Assembly: GCA_021827485.1 (NCBI GenBank)
Contig: JAKAVM010000089.1
Coordinates: forward strand, 1-34,341
Origin: Actinomycetes bacterium
Lineage (GTDB): Bacteria; Actinomycetota; Acidimicrobiia; Acidimicrobiales; JAKAVM01
Direction of reading: 5' to 3'
DNA: 34,341 nucleotides
Shown: positions 1 to 10,639 of the stretch, one piece after another
Position numbering within the stretch: the stretch's first letter is position 1
Layout: every line of letters starts with the position of its first letter
Notes under the pieces: generated by a model
Database searches by the model: none
Told to the model about the DNA's origin: nothing
The model's input: the letters and a program-made list of their open reading frames with translations, nothing else
Program-made: the position numbers and the translations under genes

Positions 1-1
1 T

Positions 2-1447
2 CTTGCGACAATCACGTACATGATTGTCCCAATTGCGTATGATTTCTTTTCCCAAGGAAGACTTATTGATCTAGTCCTATTTGCACTATCACCGTGGATA
101 ATTGCCTCAATATTTCGGCGATGTGACATTCAACCCTACAGCGCAGCGCCAACGAGAAATGCGAAATCATTTTTCGAATTTACCTTTGTAGTTATCGTTG
201 TAAGTTCTATCGCGCCAGGACTATTGATTGAGTTAGTTTTAATCTTGATTGCTCTGGGGCTTTATTCATTTCTAGATAACTCACGAGCTAGAATGCGTTC
301 TGGTATCTTGCAGGTATTTGGAGCGCTAATAATCTCTATCGCGGTTGAACTGCCAACACTTTCATCATTACTAAGGGGAAGTAGTGGCCTTGCCAACCTT
401 GTTGGCACCGCGGGCAGTCTTACCAATGGTACCTTGGGGGTTGGGGAGTTAGTTAGATTTCATATTGGGACATTGGGCTCTGGATGGGTGGGATATGTGC
501 TCTTAGCCGGGGCGCTGGTCCCGATTGCTTTTGGAAAAGCTTGGAGGTTGGACTGGTCTATTAGGGCTTGGTTCTTGATGCTAGTGGGCTGGGTTGGAGC
601 GTGGCTAGCTAGTCAAGGCTACTTAGGTCACCCAAGCGTTGATGTCGGACCGTTCTTAGTTATTGCACAGGTAGCTCTGGCACTAGCGATAGGGCTGGCT
701 GCAAGTGCGTACGAAATGGATCTCACCTCAAATAAGTTTGGTTGGCGCCAAGCCCTGTCGGTTATTGCAGGGGTTGGGTTTGTCCTTTCAATCTTTCCGC
801 CATTAGCCTTCCTTGCGGGTGGCCAGATGAATTTGGAATCTCAAGGTTGGGAGAGTGTCTTAGGAGGGCTAAGTCACACAACGAGCACAAATAAGGGCTA
901 TGACCTCTGGATAGGCGCTTCACAGGCCTTACCCACTAATAGTATTGTAGTGGACCATCGACTTAGCTTTGGACTCAGTCAATCAAGTCTTCCAACGGAG
1001 GTAGATCAGTACTCGGTCTTGACAAGTGGGGCCCAACATGAAATCGAAAGAGATTTAGCCCAGCTTGGAAACGGGCTTAATGTCAACATTGGAACTGAGC
1101 TAGCAAGAAGTGGAGTACAAAATATTGTGGTTCCTTTGCAACTAGGCCCCCTCGCTGCAAATACAGGATCTACACGCTCTAGTTACTCCACATATGCGCC
1201 TGCAAGCTGGATCATACCAGCGCTCGATTCTCAAACACAGCTGCGTAAAGTTGAAATGGATCCGCTATTAGACTTTTATGTGAACACAAAGTACGTGCCA
1301 GCTTCCAAGAAATATGCTGCGCATACACTTGTGTGGGTAATCGAACAAACCCTTGAATTGATAGTCCTTGTTCTTATTGGCTTGATGGCCATTTACTTGA
1401 AAAGGCCATCAAGCGACACTCTAGAACCCAAGGCACTCCAGTCGTGA
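2..1447 (+). CDS. C-terminal part of a multi-pass membrane protein (probably the membrane portion of a large glycosyltransferase), 5'-truncated by the window edge
   Basis: The frame is open to the window edge upstream of the listed ATG at 20. Many hydrophobic segments. GTGA overlap with the downstream DUF5719-like gene, an arrangement known for actinobacterial glycosyltransferases. Confidence 0.55.
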   Translation, partial: LATITYMIVPIAYDFFSQGRLIDLVLFALSPWIIASIFRRCDIQPYSAAPTRNAKSFFEFTFVVIVVSSIAPGLLIELVLILIALGLYSFLDNSRARMRSGILQVFGALIISIAVELPTLSSLLRGSSGLANLVGTAGSLTNGTLGVGELVRFHIGTLGSGWVGYVLLAGALVPIAFGKAWRLDWSIRAWFLMLVGWVGAWLASQGYLGHPSVDVGPFLVIAQVALALAIGLAASAYEMDLTSNKFGWRQALSVIAGVGFVLSIFPPLAFLAGGQMNLESQGWESVLGGLSHTTSTNKGYDLWIGASQALPTNSIVVDHRLSFGLSQSSLPTEVDQYSVLTSGAQHEIERDLAQLGNGLNVNIGTELARSGVQNIVVPLQLGPLAANTGSTRSSYSTYAPASWIIPALDSQTQLRKVEMDPLLDFYVNTKYVPASKKYAAHTLVWVIEQTLELIVLVLIGLMAIYLKRPSSDTLEPKALQS

Positions 1448-3057
1448 AAGCTTCTAGCCCAATGGAGAGCCGTCGCATTGGCGTAGTTGCGTTGATACTT
1501 ATTGTAATCAGTGCGCTTATAATTCGCGACTCGATGGTTTCCTCTCATCCAAGGGGATCGGTTGGCTACGCGACGGTCTCCTCTTCTTCAAAGAGTTCAA
1601 GCGCTTTGCCATATATATTCTCAAAGACTGAACCTATCTTAGCAAGTAACCATGCGATTTCTTCGCAGTGGTTTTGCGTAGCGCCGCGTCAACTTCAAGG
1701 AACGGTTCCCGGTGTTATTGACCTGGCTAATGTCACAAATAGACAGCTCTCAGGCCATGCCAAGTGGATCAATCTTTCGGGTTCAGTAGTTGCGGCAACC
1801 TCAATTATTGTCCCGCCTAGGACCCAGGTATCCCTAGCCTCTCCTCTGGCGTCCGGTTCCTACCAAGCTGTAACCATCACGGTTGCCGGAGGCGGACTAG
1901 GTGCTTGGGAGACCTCTGGCGGGCCAGGAGGCCAGTCGATCAACACCTGTTCAGACTTTACGTCAAAAACTTGGCTTTTTGCTGGAGGCGACACTTTGGG
2001 AAACGATCGCTTGGCATACATGATTTATAATCCCGGTGCGACACAAGCCTTAGTGCAAATGAACTTTTCTAACGCTAGTGGGACTCTGGACTCAACCCAG
2101 TTCCAGGCTATCGAAGTGCCTCCAATGCGCCTGGTTGTCGAAGATGTAACTCCAAGTCTTTTTGATGAATCAGCAATTGGTGCAACACTGACGTGTAGAT
2201 TGGGTCAGGTGGTGGCCTTTCAACTAGAGCTCCATCCGCCAGCGCCCGCGAGTGTCTCAGCCGCCCTTGCTCCTGGCGGAAGCGGTGCTGTAAGTACCCT
2301 TTTGGGAGTTACCTCGACGGGAAATCTCTGGTACTTTCCCCAAGGAGTAACCTCTAGCCAAGAGTCCGAAGATCTCTATCTCTTCAATACGTCAACTATG
2401 CAGTCCGAAGTCCGGCTAAGTTTTTTCTTCAGCCAAGGAGCAGCGTCTCCGCAGGTAATTGAAGTCCCATCCCAATCGGTGCTAGACGTTGCAATGAATA
2501 GTGATTCAAGGGTACCTCCCGGGGTAAGTGAGTTTCTGACATTGAAAGTTATTAGTGGTCCACCGATTGCGGCTTTTCAATCGATTGGTACGACTCTGCC
2601 CTCGAATGCCACAACAGCAAATCAGGGCCAAAGCAAGGTGGTCCCTTGGCAAACGATAGTTGCTGGAACAAGAGAGCCAATGTTGAATTGGATAGTTGGC
2701 GGCACTCCAGAGTCGGTCTACTCACAATCTCCAAGCGGATCCTATGGCAATACAGTGATAGTTGCCAATCCAGCCCCCAGGGTTGCAAAAGTATCATTTT
2801 ATTTTCTGGGGCGTGGATTCAAAGAAGAAATTAGGTCAGTGTCCAATATACGAGTCGCACCCAAGAGCCATGTCTATCTGGAAATCCCTCAACCTTCGTC
2901 TCGTCAAAGCGCGCTTGCAAACATTAATGGCTTTGAAATTCAAGCAACCGTTCCTGCGATCGTCGTTAGCTCAAACCAACCAGTTGTGATAACCCAGGAA
3001 TTTACTTCACCGGGTTTGCCAGGATGGTCAGCTCAAGATGGTATCGGGGTGCGATAA
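1444..3057 (+). CDS. DUF5719-like secreted/anchored protein
   Basis: 537 aa ORF with an N-terminal hydrophobic anchor followed by a Ser/Thr/Gly-rich extracytoplasmic beta-type sequence. Starts by GTGA overlap with the previous gene. Confidence 0.5.
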   Translation: MKASSPMESRRIGVVALILIVISALIIRDSMVSSHPRGSVGYATVSSSSKSSSALPYIFSKTEPILASNHAISSQWFCVAPRQLQGTVPGVIDLANVTNRQLSGHAKWINLSGSVVAATSIIVPPRTQVSLASPLASGSYQAVTITVAGGGLGAWETSGGPGGQSINTCSDFTSKTWLFAGGDTLGNDRLAYMIYNPGATQALVQMNFSNASGTLDSTQFQAIEVPPMRLVVEDVTPSLFDESAIGATLTCRLGQVVAFQLELHPPAPASVSAALAPGGSGAVSTLLGVTSTGNLWYFPQGVTSSQESEDLYLFNTSTMQSEVRLSFFFSQGAASPQVIEVPSQSVLDVAMNSDSRVPPGVSEFLTLKVISGPPIAAFQSIGTTLPSNATTANQGQSKVVPWQTIVAGTREPMLNWIVGGTPESVYSQSPSGSYGNTVIVANPAPRVAKVSFYFLGRGFKEEIRSVSNIRVAPKSHVYLEIPQPSSRQSALANINGFEIQATVPAIVVSSNQPVVITQEFTSPGLPGWSAQDGIGVR

Positions 3058-3070
3058 TGAGATTGACTAA

Positions 3071-5059
3071 CTAGCCTGATTCACTATCGGTTGAGCTAGA
3101 GTTCGCTGTTAGGGCGCTTTGGCTGTCTTCAATTGATTGGGTGGGTTCAGCGCTCTTCAGCGAGAGCACAGACCCCTTATTGAGCGAGACAACCTTTCCA
3201 GTAGCTTGGTCGACCAAGCGACTAACTTCGTCTCCGTCGATGGTTTCTTTCTCCAAAAGAGCATTAGCTACTGCTTTGAGGCCCTTTGATAGCGAGGAGA
3301 GTACATCGAATGCCCGCTCTTCTTGCTCTCGCAAAATTCGCTCGACCTCTTCGTCAATTACTCGGGAGGTGTCTTCGCTGTAATCCCTAGAGTGCATGAG
3401 GTCTTCACCCAAAAAGACCATCCCCTGTGATCCCCAAGCCATCGGTCCGATCCTCTCGCTCATTCCCCACTCGCGAACCATCTTGTGGGCAAGTTCAGTC
3501 GCCGATACAAGATCGTTATTTGCCCCCGTTGAATAGTTCTTGTAGATAAGCATCTCGGCAACTCGCCCACCCATGCGAACAACCAGCGAATCCTCTATGT
3601 ATTCGCGCGAATATATATGTCGTTCTTCGAGCGGAAGCTGCTGCGTAACACCTAGTGCCATACCGGACGGAAGAATTGTCACTTTGTGAACTGGGTCGGC
3701 ATTATCTAAGGCATACGCCAGCACCGCATGACCTCCTTCGTGGTAGGCGATGCGTTCCTTCTCTTCGTCGGTAAGTACCAGAGAATCTCTCCGCTGTCCC
3801 ATCAAGACTCGATCTCTAGCGGCCTCAAAATCTTCCATTTCAATTATGGATGACGACCTGCGTACTGCGTGGAGGGCCGCCTCATTGACTAAGTTTGCCA
3901 GATCAGCTCCACTCATACCCGGTGTACCTCGTGCCACGATGGAAAGATCAACATCTTCACTGATCCTCTTATCGCGACAGTGGACTTCAAGTATTGGAAG
4001 TCTCTCATCTAAATCAGGCAGTGGTACAACTACTTGACGATCAAATCGTCCTGGACGCAGTAGTGCCGGGTCCAAAATATCAGGGCGGTTAGTAGCTGCA
4101 ATCATGACTATACCTTCGGTGGCCTCAAAGCCATCCATCTCTGAAAGCATCTGATTGAGAGTTTGTTCACGCTCATCGTGTCCTCCGCCAAGTCCTGCAC
4201 CGCGCTTGCGACCAATGGAGTCAATCTCATCGACGAAGACAATCGCTGGAGCTTGCTTACGGGCAGTTTGGAACATGTCTCTAACTCTGGATGCACCTAC
4301 TCCAACAAACATTTCCATGAAGTCAGATCCAGATACCGACAAAAACGGAACCCCGGCTTCACCCGCAACTGCTCGGGCAATCAGAGTCTTACCTGTACCA
4401 GGAGGACCTACCAATAAGATTCCTTTGGGAATTTTTGCCCCGATGTCCGCAAAGCGTCCAGGATTCTTGAGAAAGTCGACAACCTCTGCAATTTCAGTTT
4501 TAACGCCTGTGTATCCGGCGACGTCATCAAAGGTTGTGCGAGGCCGCTCGGTCGAATAGAGGCGCGCGCGCGATCTGCCGATAGAACTTATTGCTGACAT
4601 CTGACCTTGAGCAGACTTTCTCATCCAGAACCAAACAGCTCCAAAAACAATCAAGAAAAAGACATAGGGCAAAAGATTACTAAGCAGCGATGTCGAGGTT
4701 GTTATGAAGCTTAGACTTACGTGCTTGGATGTTATTGCCGTTACCTCTTGAGAAGTCACAGGATTAGGTCCTGATACGACAAAGGGGATACCCGACTTGA
4801 GTTTTCCTGTAATATCTCCGGTAGCGTTATCGATAATGGCGTTGCCAATCTTATGGGTACCTATTTGTGACTGAAATTGAGAATACGACAGTGAAATTGA
4901 AGGAGTTTTTGGTGCTAGCTTTGACCAGACAAATGAAGCGACGAGAAAAAGCAGAAGTACTCCAAAAAGTATCCGTACCCAGTTTTGGTTCGTACCCATC
5001 GCGCCAGGGCGTTGGTTGGGATCATTCTTCATTCGTGGATCAGGTGGTTGCATACTCAT
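3071..5059 (-). CDS. ftsH: ATP-dependent zinc metalloprotease FtsH
   Basis: Walker A GPPGTGKT, Walker [15 protein letters not shown] region [21 protein letters not shown], zinc motif HEGGH, two N-terminal TM segments. Confidence 0.97.
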   Translation of the reverse strand: MSMQPPDPRMKNDPNQRPGAMGTNQNWVRILFGVLLLFLVASFVWSKLAPKTPSISLSYSQFQSQIGTHKIGNAIIDNATGDITGKLKSGIPFVVSGPNPVTSQEVTAITSKHVSLSFITTSTSLLSNLLPYVFFLIVFGAVWFWMRKSAQGQMSAISSIGRSRARLYSTERPRTTFDDVAGYTGVKTEIAEVVDFLKNPGRFADIGAKIPKGILLVGPPGTGKTLIARAVAGEAGVPFLSVSGSDFMEMFVGVGASRVRDMFQTARKQAPAIVFVDEIDSIGRKRGAGLGGGHDEREQTLNQMLSEMDGFEATEGIVMIAATNRPDILDPALLRPGRFDRQVVVPLPDLDERLPILEVHCRDKRISEDVDLSIVARGTPGMSGADLANLVNEAALHAVRRSSSIIEMEDFEAARDRVLMGQRRDSLVLTDEEKERIAYHEGGHAVLAYALDNADPVHKVTILPSGMALGVTQQLPLEERHIYSREYIEDSLVVRMGGRVAEMLIYKNYSTGANNDLVSATELAHKMVREWGMSERIGPMAWGSQGMVFLGEDLMHSRDYSEDTSRVIDEEVERILREQEERAFDVLSSLSKGLKAVANALLEKETIDGDEVSRLVDQATGKVVSLNKGSVLSLKSAEPTQSIEDSQSALTANSSSTDSESG

Positions 5060-5084
5060 TACCCTTCTATGCTAGGCCAGGATT

Positions 5085-5879
5085 GTGACCGACTTGGAAC
5101 GCGAGCCAAAATGGGGCCTTGGCGATTGCATAGTGGGGATTTTTGCCGGGTTCGCCATTAGCTTTTTTGTCCAGATTATGGCAATTATTGGGTGGAGTGG
5201 AACCAGCTTCTTTACTACCGGGATCAAAAATGTTTCCAATGGGGAGAAGCTTTTTGTCACGATTGTCGGGCTTGTTGGTCTGTGGATAGGTTTGGCTGGG
5301 GCGGTGTTGCTAGCGAGCCGCAACAAATCCTCGATTGAAAAGCCGACCTTTGAAAAGCCAGCCTTGAGCCAAGGACTTAGGACAAATTTCGGATTCGCAT
5401 TCAAGTGGAGCGACCTGCCACTTGGCTTGGCAGTTGGAGTTGGGTGCCAGATCGTATTAGTTCCTCTGCTGTACCTGCCCTTTATCTACACGAACAAGCA
5501 TCTAAGTTCTGAACTGGCCAAGCCCGCAAAAGCGCTTGTGGGCAGCTACCACGGGTTCGACCTTTTGCTTATTGCGCTTTTTGTAGCAGTTGGAGCACCA
5601 ATTGTAGAGGAGCTTTTCTTTCGGGGGCTTCTTTTTCGAAGCCTGCTTAAGACCCTACTTCCCAAGCTGGGTGGAGCCTGGGGGCTGGTGATGTCGGTTT
5701 TGTTCAGCTCCCTTATTTTTGCATTGGCTCACTATGAGGCCCTTCAATTTGGAGGACTTGCGGCAACTGGCGCAGTTTTTGCAGTTGTAGCGTATAAAAC
5801 AGGCCGAATTGGGCCGACAATAATTGCACATGCGACCTTCAATGGCTTAGCAGTTGTCGCCTTGGCACTAAAGATTTGA
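5085..5879 (+). CDS. CPBP family intramembrane metalloprotease
   Basis: EELFFRGLLFRSL motif, FALAHYE, and HATFNGL in a multi-TM protein. GTG start. Confidence 0.85.
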   Translation: MTDLEREPKWGLGDCIVGIFAGFAISFFVQIMAIIGWSGTSFFTTGIKNVSNGEKLFVTIVGLVGLWIGLAGAVLLASRNKSSIEKPTFEKPALSQGLRTNFGFAFKWSDLPLGLAVGVGCQIVLVPLLYLPFIYTNKHLSSELAKPAKALVGSYHGFDLLLIALFVAVGAPIVEELFFRGLLFRSLLKTLLPKLGGAWGLVMSVLFSSLIFALAHYEALQFGGLAATGAVFAVVAYKTGRIGPTIIAHATFNGLAVVALALKI

Positions 5880-5939
5880 AAAATTTATGAGACAAATGCC
5901 GAATCAGAGCGTTGAGTTCGTGGCATGATCGAAGGTTGA

Positions 5940-8900
5940 ATGTCTGCCGTACACGCTAAAAAGTCAAAAGTCGCTTTTTCGACGCAATTGATGCAAAAAG
6001 CCCGCCAAAGTGGGTGGTCAGGTCTCGTGACGGCCGTAACTCTGTTGGGAATAACCATTTTTGTATTCCTACAGCTTTCACCGAAGCTGATCTTCTCTAC
6101 TCACTTACCTGACGGCGGAGATATGGGAGCCCACGTGTATCTCCCTTATTACATGAAGCACTATCTGCTTGGTCAGGCAAGGCTTACCGGTTGGAGTCCG
6201 GGGTGGTACTCGGGTTTTCCAATATTCACTTTCTATTTTCCTTTACCGTCTTTGATGATTGCCTTGACAAGCTACGTAATCAACTATGCGATTGCCTTCA
6301 AGTTAATTGTCGTTTTAGGACTATTGATGATGCCAATTTCTGCTTGGGCTATGGCCAAGTTGGCAGGTTGGGACCCTCCGATTCCAGTCGCAATGGCTGG
6401 CGCTACACTTCCCTTTCTCTTTGAGAGATCTTTTACGATTGACGGTGGAAATATCGCATCAACCATGGCAGGAGAGTATTCCTTTGCCTTAAGTTTGTCA
6501 ATTGGCTTAATCCTCATTGGGTTGGTAACAAGAGGATTAGATACAGGCAAGTACAGGGGAATAAGTGCTCTGCTATTCGCAGTCGTTGCCATGTGTCACG
6601 TTTTGCCAGCGTTTTTCATAGGCGGTATTTGCCTGGTATTACTGCTAACCCAACTTGGAAAAAAACGAATCTGGTGGGCCTTGTCGGCTGGAGCGGTTGG
6701 CATGGCTATTACCGCCTTCTGGCTGCTTCCCTTCTACGTAAATCTGAACTATTCGACAAATATGGGCTGGCAAAAAGTCACTAACTACATGACTAGCCTG
6801 TTCCCTTCTTCGCCAACGGTTGAAAGTATTCCGTTCGGATATATCTTTGTAGTAGCGATGATAGGAGGGGCTATCTCGACTGCTCGATGGATTGTAGAAG
6901 TTAGACGTAAAGGTTGGGGTGCTGGTGGGGCGCACAGGCTGGGATTTGCCCTTCTCGTGATGGTGGGAGCATCAGCTGGTATTTTTATTTTGGCACCAAC
7001 TTCTGCAGTATATAACGCTAGAGCACTCCCTTTTTGGTTCCTGGCGAACTACCTGTTAGTTGGGGTAGCACTAGGCGAGATCGCTAGTTTTATCGGAATC
7101 GGATGGAGGAAGTCACCAATTGGCAGGAGAGCGGCTTGGTGGTGGCTAGGGGCAGACTTCTCTATCAGTGACGAAGATGACCCTGCTGCTGTACTCAGTC
7201 CAAGTTCTATGCTCGGCTCAAGTTCAGCTCCTCTGAGCGTGGCCGATTCAGGTGCACTTGATGAAGGGTTGGCCGATTCGGGTGCACTTGGTGGAGGGTT
7301 CGCCGATTCGGGATCGATCCAGTTCCACGAGGGCGCAGGCTCTATTGGCTTAGAAGATCAAAGTCAGTTCTATGAGTCTCAGACTTCAACCATGATGATC
7401 AAGCCGGGCCAACTTGAATCCTCACCTAGCGGTTCTGGCTCAGCGGGTTCTGGCTCTGGCGTATCTGGCGATAGCGATAGCGAACTAATCAACACTCAAG
7501 AAACCGACCAAGTGGGGTCGCGGTCTCCGCTAGAGTCGACCTCTTCCAAGAAGAAAAGAGAGTTTCTAGCGAAGTATCCGAAGAAGCCTTGGAAACCCGC
7601 AGCAATTCTCGGATCCATAATACTTACTCTTGGCATGATCTATTTTGTTTCACTGCCACTTTCATTTTTCAGTTCCTTTCCAGGGGCGAGTGCAAAAACT
7701 AACGAAAGTTTTGTGCCTGGTTGGGTAAAATGGAATTTCACAGGATACCAAGGGCAGAAGGCCTGGCCCGAGTATCACTCAATCATGCAGACAATGGCAC
7801 GCGTAGGTTCCAAGTATGGTTGCGGACGAGCGATGTGGGAGTATGATCCTTCCGAGAATCGGTTTGGGACTCCTATGGCTCTGATGCTTCTCCCATATTG
7901 GACTAAAGGTTGTGTGGATTCAATGGAAGGTCTCCTTTTCGAATCGTCGGCGACTACTCCGTATCATTTCATAAATCAAGCTGAGTTATCCGATAGTCCG
8001 TCAGAGGCTATGCGCAATATACCTTATGCCGGGATGAATGTAGCTGAAGGTATCCAGCACTTACAAATGCTCGGAGTAAGATATTTCATTGCATTTTCAC
8101 CAGATGTAGAGCAGGCAGCGTTAGCTAATCCCAACCTCACGCTGATTTCCCGTACTGGACCTTGGAATGGTATATACAATGGGACCAGTTACTCCGATAC
8201 CTGGGATGTATTTCTCATCCATAACAGCGCCCAAGTTACTCCACTTAGGTATGCACCCGTGGTGATGAAGGGTGTTGGAAGTTCCGAAACCGATTGGTTG
8301 AGTGCTTCTATGGCTTGGTATATAAATCCGTCGGCTTGGAACGTGGAGTTGACTGCAAACGGACCAAGTAGCTGGAAGACAACTTCAGTTCAGAAAATCG
8401 ACGTTAGTCCAACGGCAACCCAGATTCCTCCGCCGCAGATCAACCCTGTCAATTATCCGGCAACACCACTACCAGCCGTATCGGTTAGCGATATTCATGA
8501 GTCGTCCGATTCAATAAGCTTTAGGGTGAGTCGAATTGGTGTGCCCGTCATGGTACGCACTTCATACTTCCCTAATTGGAGTGCAACGGGGGCCCAAGGT
8601 CCATACAGGGCCGTTCCTAATATGATGATTGTCGTTCCAACGTCCAAATATGTTTCCCTGCATTACGGGTATAGTTCATCAGACATCCTTGGTTGGCTGC
8701 TTACTATATTGGGTCTTGTCTTTGTAGTTATATTCTGGAGGAGACCTGCGCTAGCGGTCCCCAGTCCAGCGAAAAGCAAGCAGGTGAGGATCTCTGGAGC
8801 AGAGGAGTCCCTATTCCAAGAAAATTCCGCTGGAAGCTTGGCTGCTGGCGAGGGCTCTGCCTTACCGGTCCGAGTTGATCCCAGTGATCTCTGCGCGCTC

Positions 8901-10382
8901 GATGTCATTTTCAAGGCATATGACGTTAGGGGCACGGTCCCTGATCAGCTTGATTTTGATATATGTAAAGCAATTGGAGTTTCATACACTATCTTTTTGC
9001 GTTTGAACGGACACCTCGGTAAAGAAAATCGCGTAATTGTCTGCAGGGATATGCGGGATTCAGGAGTAGAATTAGCCGGAGCATTCATTGCTGGAGTTCG
9101 CTCACAAGGTGTTGATGTTGTTGATTTAGGCTTGGCTTCAACAGACATGGGTTATTTTGCAGCTGGAAATCTAGATTCTCCTTGCGCAATATTTACTGCT
9201 TCCCACAATCCGGCCAAATACAATGGGATCAAGTTCTGCCTTGCTGGAGCAAGTCCAATTGGAGTTGAAACCGGCCTGGAGGAGATAAAGAGGATAGCCA
9301 ATGGAATTCTCGGACCTAACTATTCTAGATCGGGCCAGAGGAAGAGTTCTTCGCCAACCACCATTGGATCGAGCGAATCTGTGATTGGGTCGGGTCCCAG
9401 GGTATTGCAAGGATCACTCGTGTCCATGGATATTTTGGACGCGTATGCTAATCATGTTCGGTCATTTGTCAATCTGGATTATATAACAAATATGAAAGTA
9501 ATTGCTGATACCGCAAATGGGATGGGGGGATTAGTCGTACCTAATGTTTTCAAGCCCCTAGGAATTGATCTCGAAATACTCTATCCAGAACTCGATGGTA
9601 ACTTCCCTAATCACCCGGCTGATCCAATCCAACCGGAAAATCTACATGATCTAATCGAGCTAGTTATCTCACGTAAAGCAGATGTCGGCCTGGCTTTTGA
9701 CGGGGATGCCGATCGCGTTTTCTTAGTTGACGAGAAGGGTATTGCCGTCCCCGGATCGACGACTACGGCAATGGTTGCTGCCGCAATGCTAGATAAATAT
9801 CCTGGAGCGATAGTATTGTATAACTTGATCTGTTCTAAGTCGGTCCCCGAAGTAATCAAGGAACGTGGTGGCACAGCGATACGCACTAAGGTTGGCCATT
9901 CCTTTATCAAGGCAGTTATGGCTGAGTCGGGAGCGATTTTTGGAGGAGAGCACTCTGGCCACTACTATTTCAGGGATAATTACAGAGCTGATTCTGGCAT
10001 GATAGCCGCCATGATTATATTGGAAATGATGGGCAAAGCTTCTCAACCCTTATCAGAGTTGCGTAAGCCATTTGAACGCTACGTAGCTTCAGGCGAGATC
10101 AATACGCAGGTTGCCGATACCAAGGCAGCGATTGAGCAGGTTGAAAGGTATTTTGCTCGCCAGTATCCGAGCGCAAATTTGGATTATTTAGACGGTCTAA
10201 CCGTTGATCTTGGTGACTGGTGGTTTAATCTGCGGCCTTCCAATACAGAGCCATTGCTGCGCCTGAATGTCGAAGCGCCCGACCAAGAGTCACTCCAGAC
10301 GCACGTGGATTCTGTTCTAGAGATCTTTAGTTCAAGTACGCCAAAGAAACCTACTATATTTACACGTAAGAAAAATGATTAA
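5940..10382 (+). CDS. Fusion protein: N-terminal multi-TM GT-C/PTPS-related (YfhO-like) membrane protein with a C-terminal phosphomannomutase/phosphoglucomutase
   Basis: Single 1480 aa ORF. N-terminal HLPDGGDMGAHVYLPYYMKHYLLGQARLTGWSPGWYSGFPIFTFYFPLPS plus many TM segments. C-terminal PMM motifs KAYDVRGT, TASHNPAKYNG, DGDADR, GEHSGHYYF, RPSNTEPLLRLNVEA. Confidence 0.85.
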   Translation: MSAVHAKKSKVAFSTQLMQKARQSGWSGLVTAVTLLGITIFVFLQLSPKLIFSTHLPDGGDMGAHVYLPYYMKHYLLGQARLTGWSPGWYSGFPIFTFYFPLPSLMIALTSYVINYAIAFKLIVVLGLLMMPISAWAMAKLAGWDPPIPVAMAGATLPFLFERSFTIDGGNIASTMAGEYSFALSLSIGLILIGLVTRGLDTGKYRGISALLFAVVAMCHVLPAFFIGGICLVLLLTQLGKKRIWWALSAGAVGMAITAFWLLPFYVNLNYSTNMGWQKVTNYMTSLFPSSPTVESIPFGYIFVVAMIGGAISTARWIVEVRRKGWGAGGAHRLGFALLVMVGASAGIFILAPTSAVYNARALPFWFLANYLLVGVALGEIASFIGIGWRKSPIGRRAAWWWLGADFSISDEDDPAAVLSPSSMLGSSSAPLSVADSGALDEGLADSGALGGGFADSGSIQFHEGAGSIGLEDQSQFYESQTSTMMIKPGQLESSPSGSGSAGSGSGVSGDSDSELINTQETDQVGSRSPLESTSSKKKREFLAKYPKKPWKPAAILGSIILTLGMIYFVSLPLSFFSSFPGASAKTNESFVPGWVKWNFTGYQGQKAWPEYHSIMQTMARVGSKYGCGRAMWEYDPSENRFGTPMALMLLPYWTKGCVDSMEGLLFESSATTPYHFINQAELSDSPSEAMRNIPYAGMNVAEGIQHLQMLGVRYFIAFSPDVEQAALANPNLTLISRTGPWNGIYNGTSYSDTWDVFLIHNSAQVTPLRYAPVVMKGVGSSETDWLSASMAWYINPSAWNVELTANGPSSWKTTSVQKIDVSPTATQIPPPQINPVNYPATPLPAVSVSDIHESSDSISFRVSRIGVPVMVRTSYFPNWSATGAQGPYRAVPNMMIVVPTSKYVSLHYGYSSSDILGWLLTILGLVFVVIFWRRPALAVPSPAKSKQVRISGAEESLFQENSAGSLAAGEGSALPVRVDPSDLCALDVIFKAYDVRGTVPDQLDFDICKAIGVSYTIFLRLNGHLGKENRVIVCRDMRDSGVELAGAFIAGVRSQGVDVVDLGLASTDMGYFAAGNLDSPCAIFTASHNPAKYNGIKFCLAGASPIGVETGLEEIKRIANGILGPNYSRSGQRKSSSPTTIGSSESVIGSGPRVLQGSLVSMDILDAYANHVRSFVNLDYITNMKVIADTANGMGGLVVPNVFKPLGIDLEILYPELDGNFPNHPADPIQPENLHDLIELVISRKADVGLAFDGDADRVFLVDEKGIAVPGSTTTAMVAAAMLDKYPGAIVLYNLICSKSVPEVIKERGGTAIRTKVGHSFIKAVMAESGAIFGGEHSGHYYFRDNYRADSGMIAAMIILEMMGKASQPLSELRKPFERYVASGEINTQVADTKAAIEQVERYFARQYPSANLDYLDGLTVDLGDWWFNLRPSNTEPLLRLNVEAPDQESLQTHVDSVLEIFSSSTPKKPTIFTRKKND
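7241..7312 (+). repeat. In-frame 30-bp tandem repeat, about 2.5 copies, encoding (L/F)ADSGALxxG within an acidic Ser/Gly-rich insert
   Basis: gtggccgattcaggtgcacttgatgaagg / gttggccgattcgggtgcacttggtggagg / gttcgccgattcggg. Confidence 0.8.
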
Positions 10383-10384
10383 TT

Positions 10385-10639
10385 GTGGAGTCGTACTTGA
10401 CACTTGATAAGAAACTATTAGAGATCTTGGCATGTCCTATCGACAAGGGTCCGCTGTATTATTTTGAGGATGAAGACCTTCTTTATAATCCACGGTTACA
10501 CAAGGTCTATAAAATTGAAGATGAAATCCCGATCATGCTAGTCGAAAGTGCCCAAGATGCGGATCAAGCTGAGCATGATAGATTATTGGCAAAAGCAAGC
10601 TCAAATGGGGTTGAGCTGAATTTTTCTACGCAAGAATGA
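10385..10639 (+). CDS. Trm112-like protein
   Basis: LDKKLLEILACPIDKGPLYYFEDEDLLYNPRLHKVYKIEDEIPIMLVESA is the Trm112 pattern. ATGA overlap with the next gene. Confidence 0.85.
   Translation: MESYLTLDKKLLEILACPIDKGPLYYFEDEDLLYNPRLHKVYKIEDEIPIMLVESAQDADQAEHDRLLAKASSNGVELNFSTQE

Noticed and set aside
3750-3767. HEGGH instead of HEAGH in FtsH as an active-site oddity
   Set aside because: The glycine variant is known in actinobacterial FtsH, and the zinc ligands are intact.
4155-4559. ORFs antisense to ftsH (also 3750-4037, 3141-3383)
   Set aside because: Typical shadow ORFs opposite a well-conserved gene.
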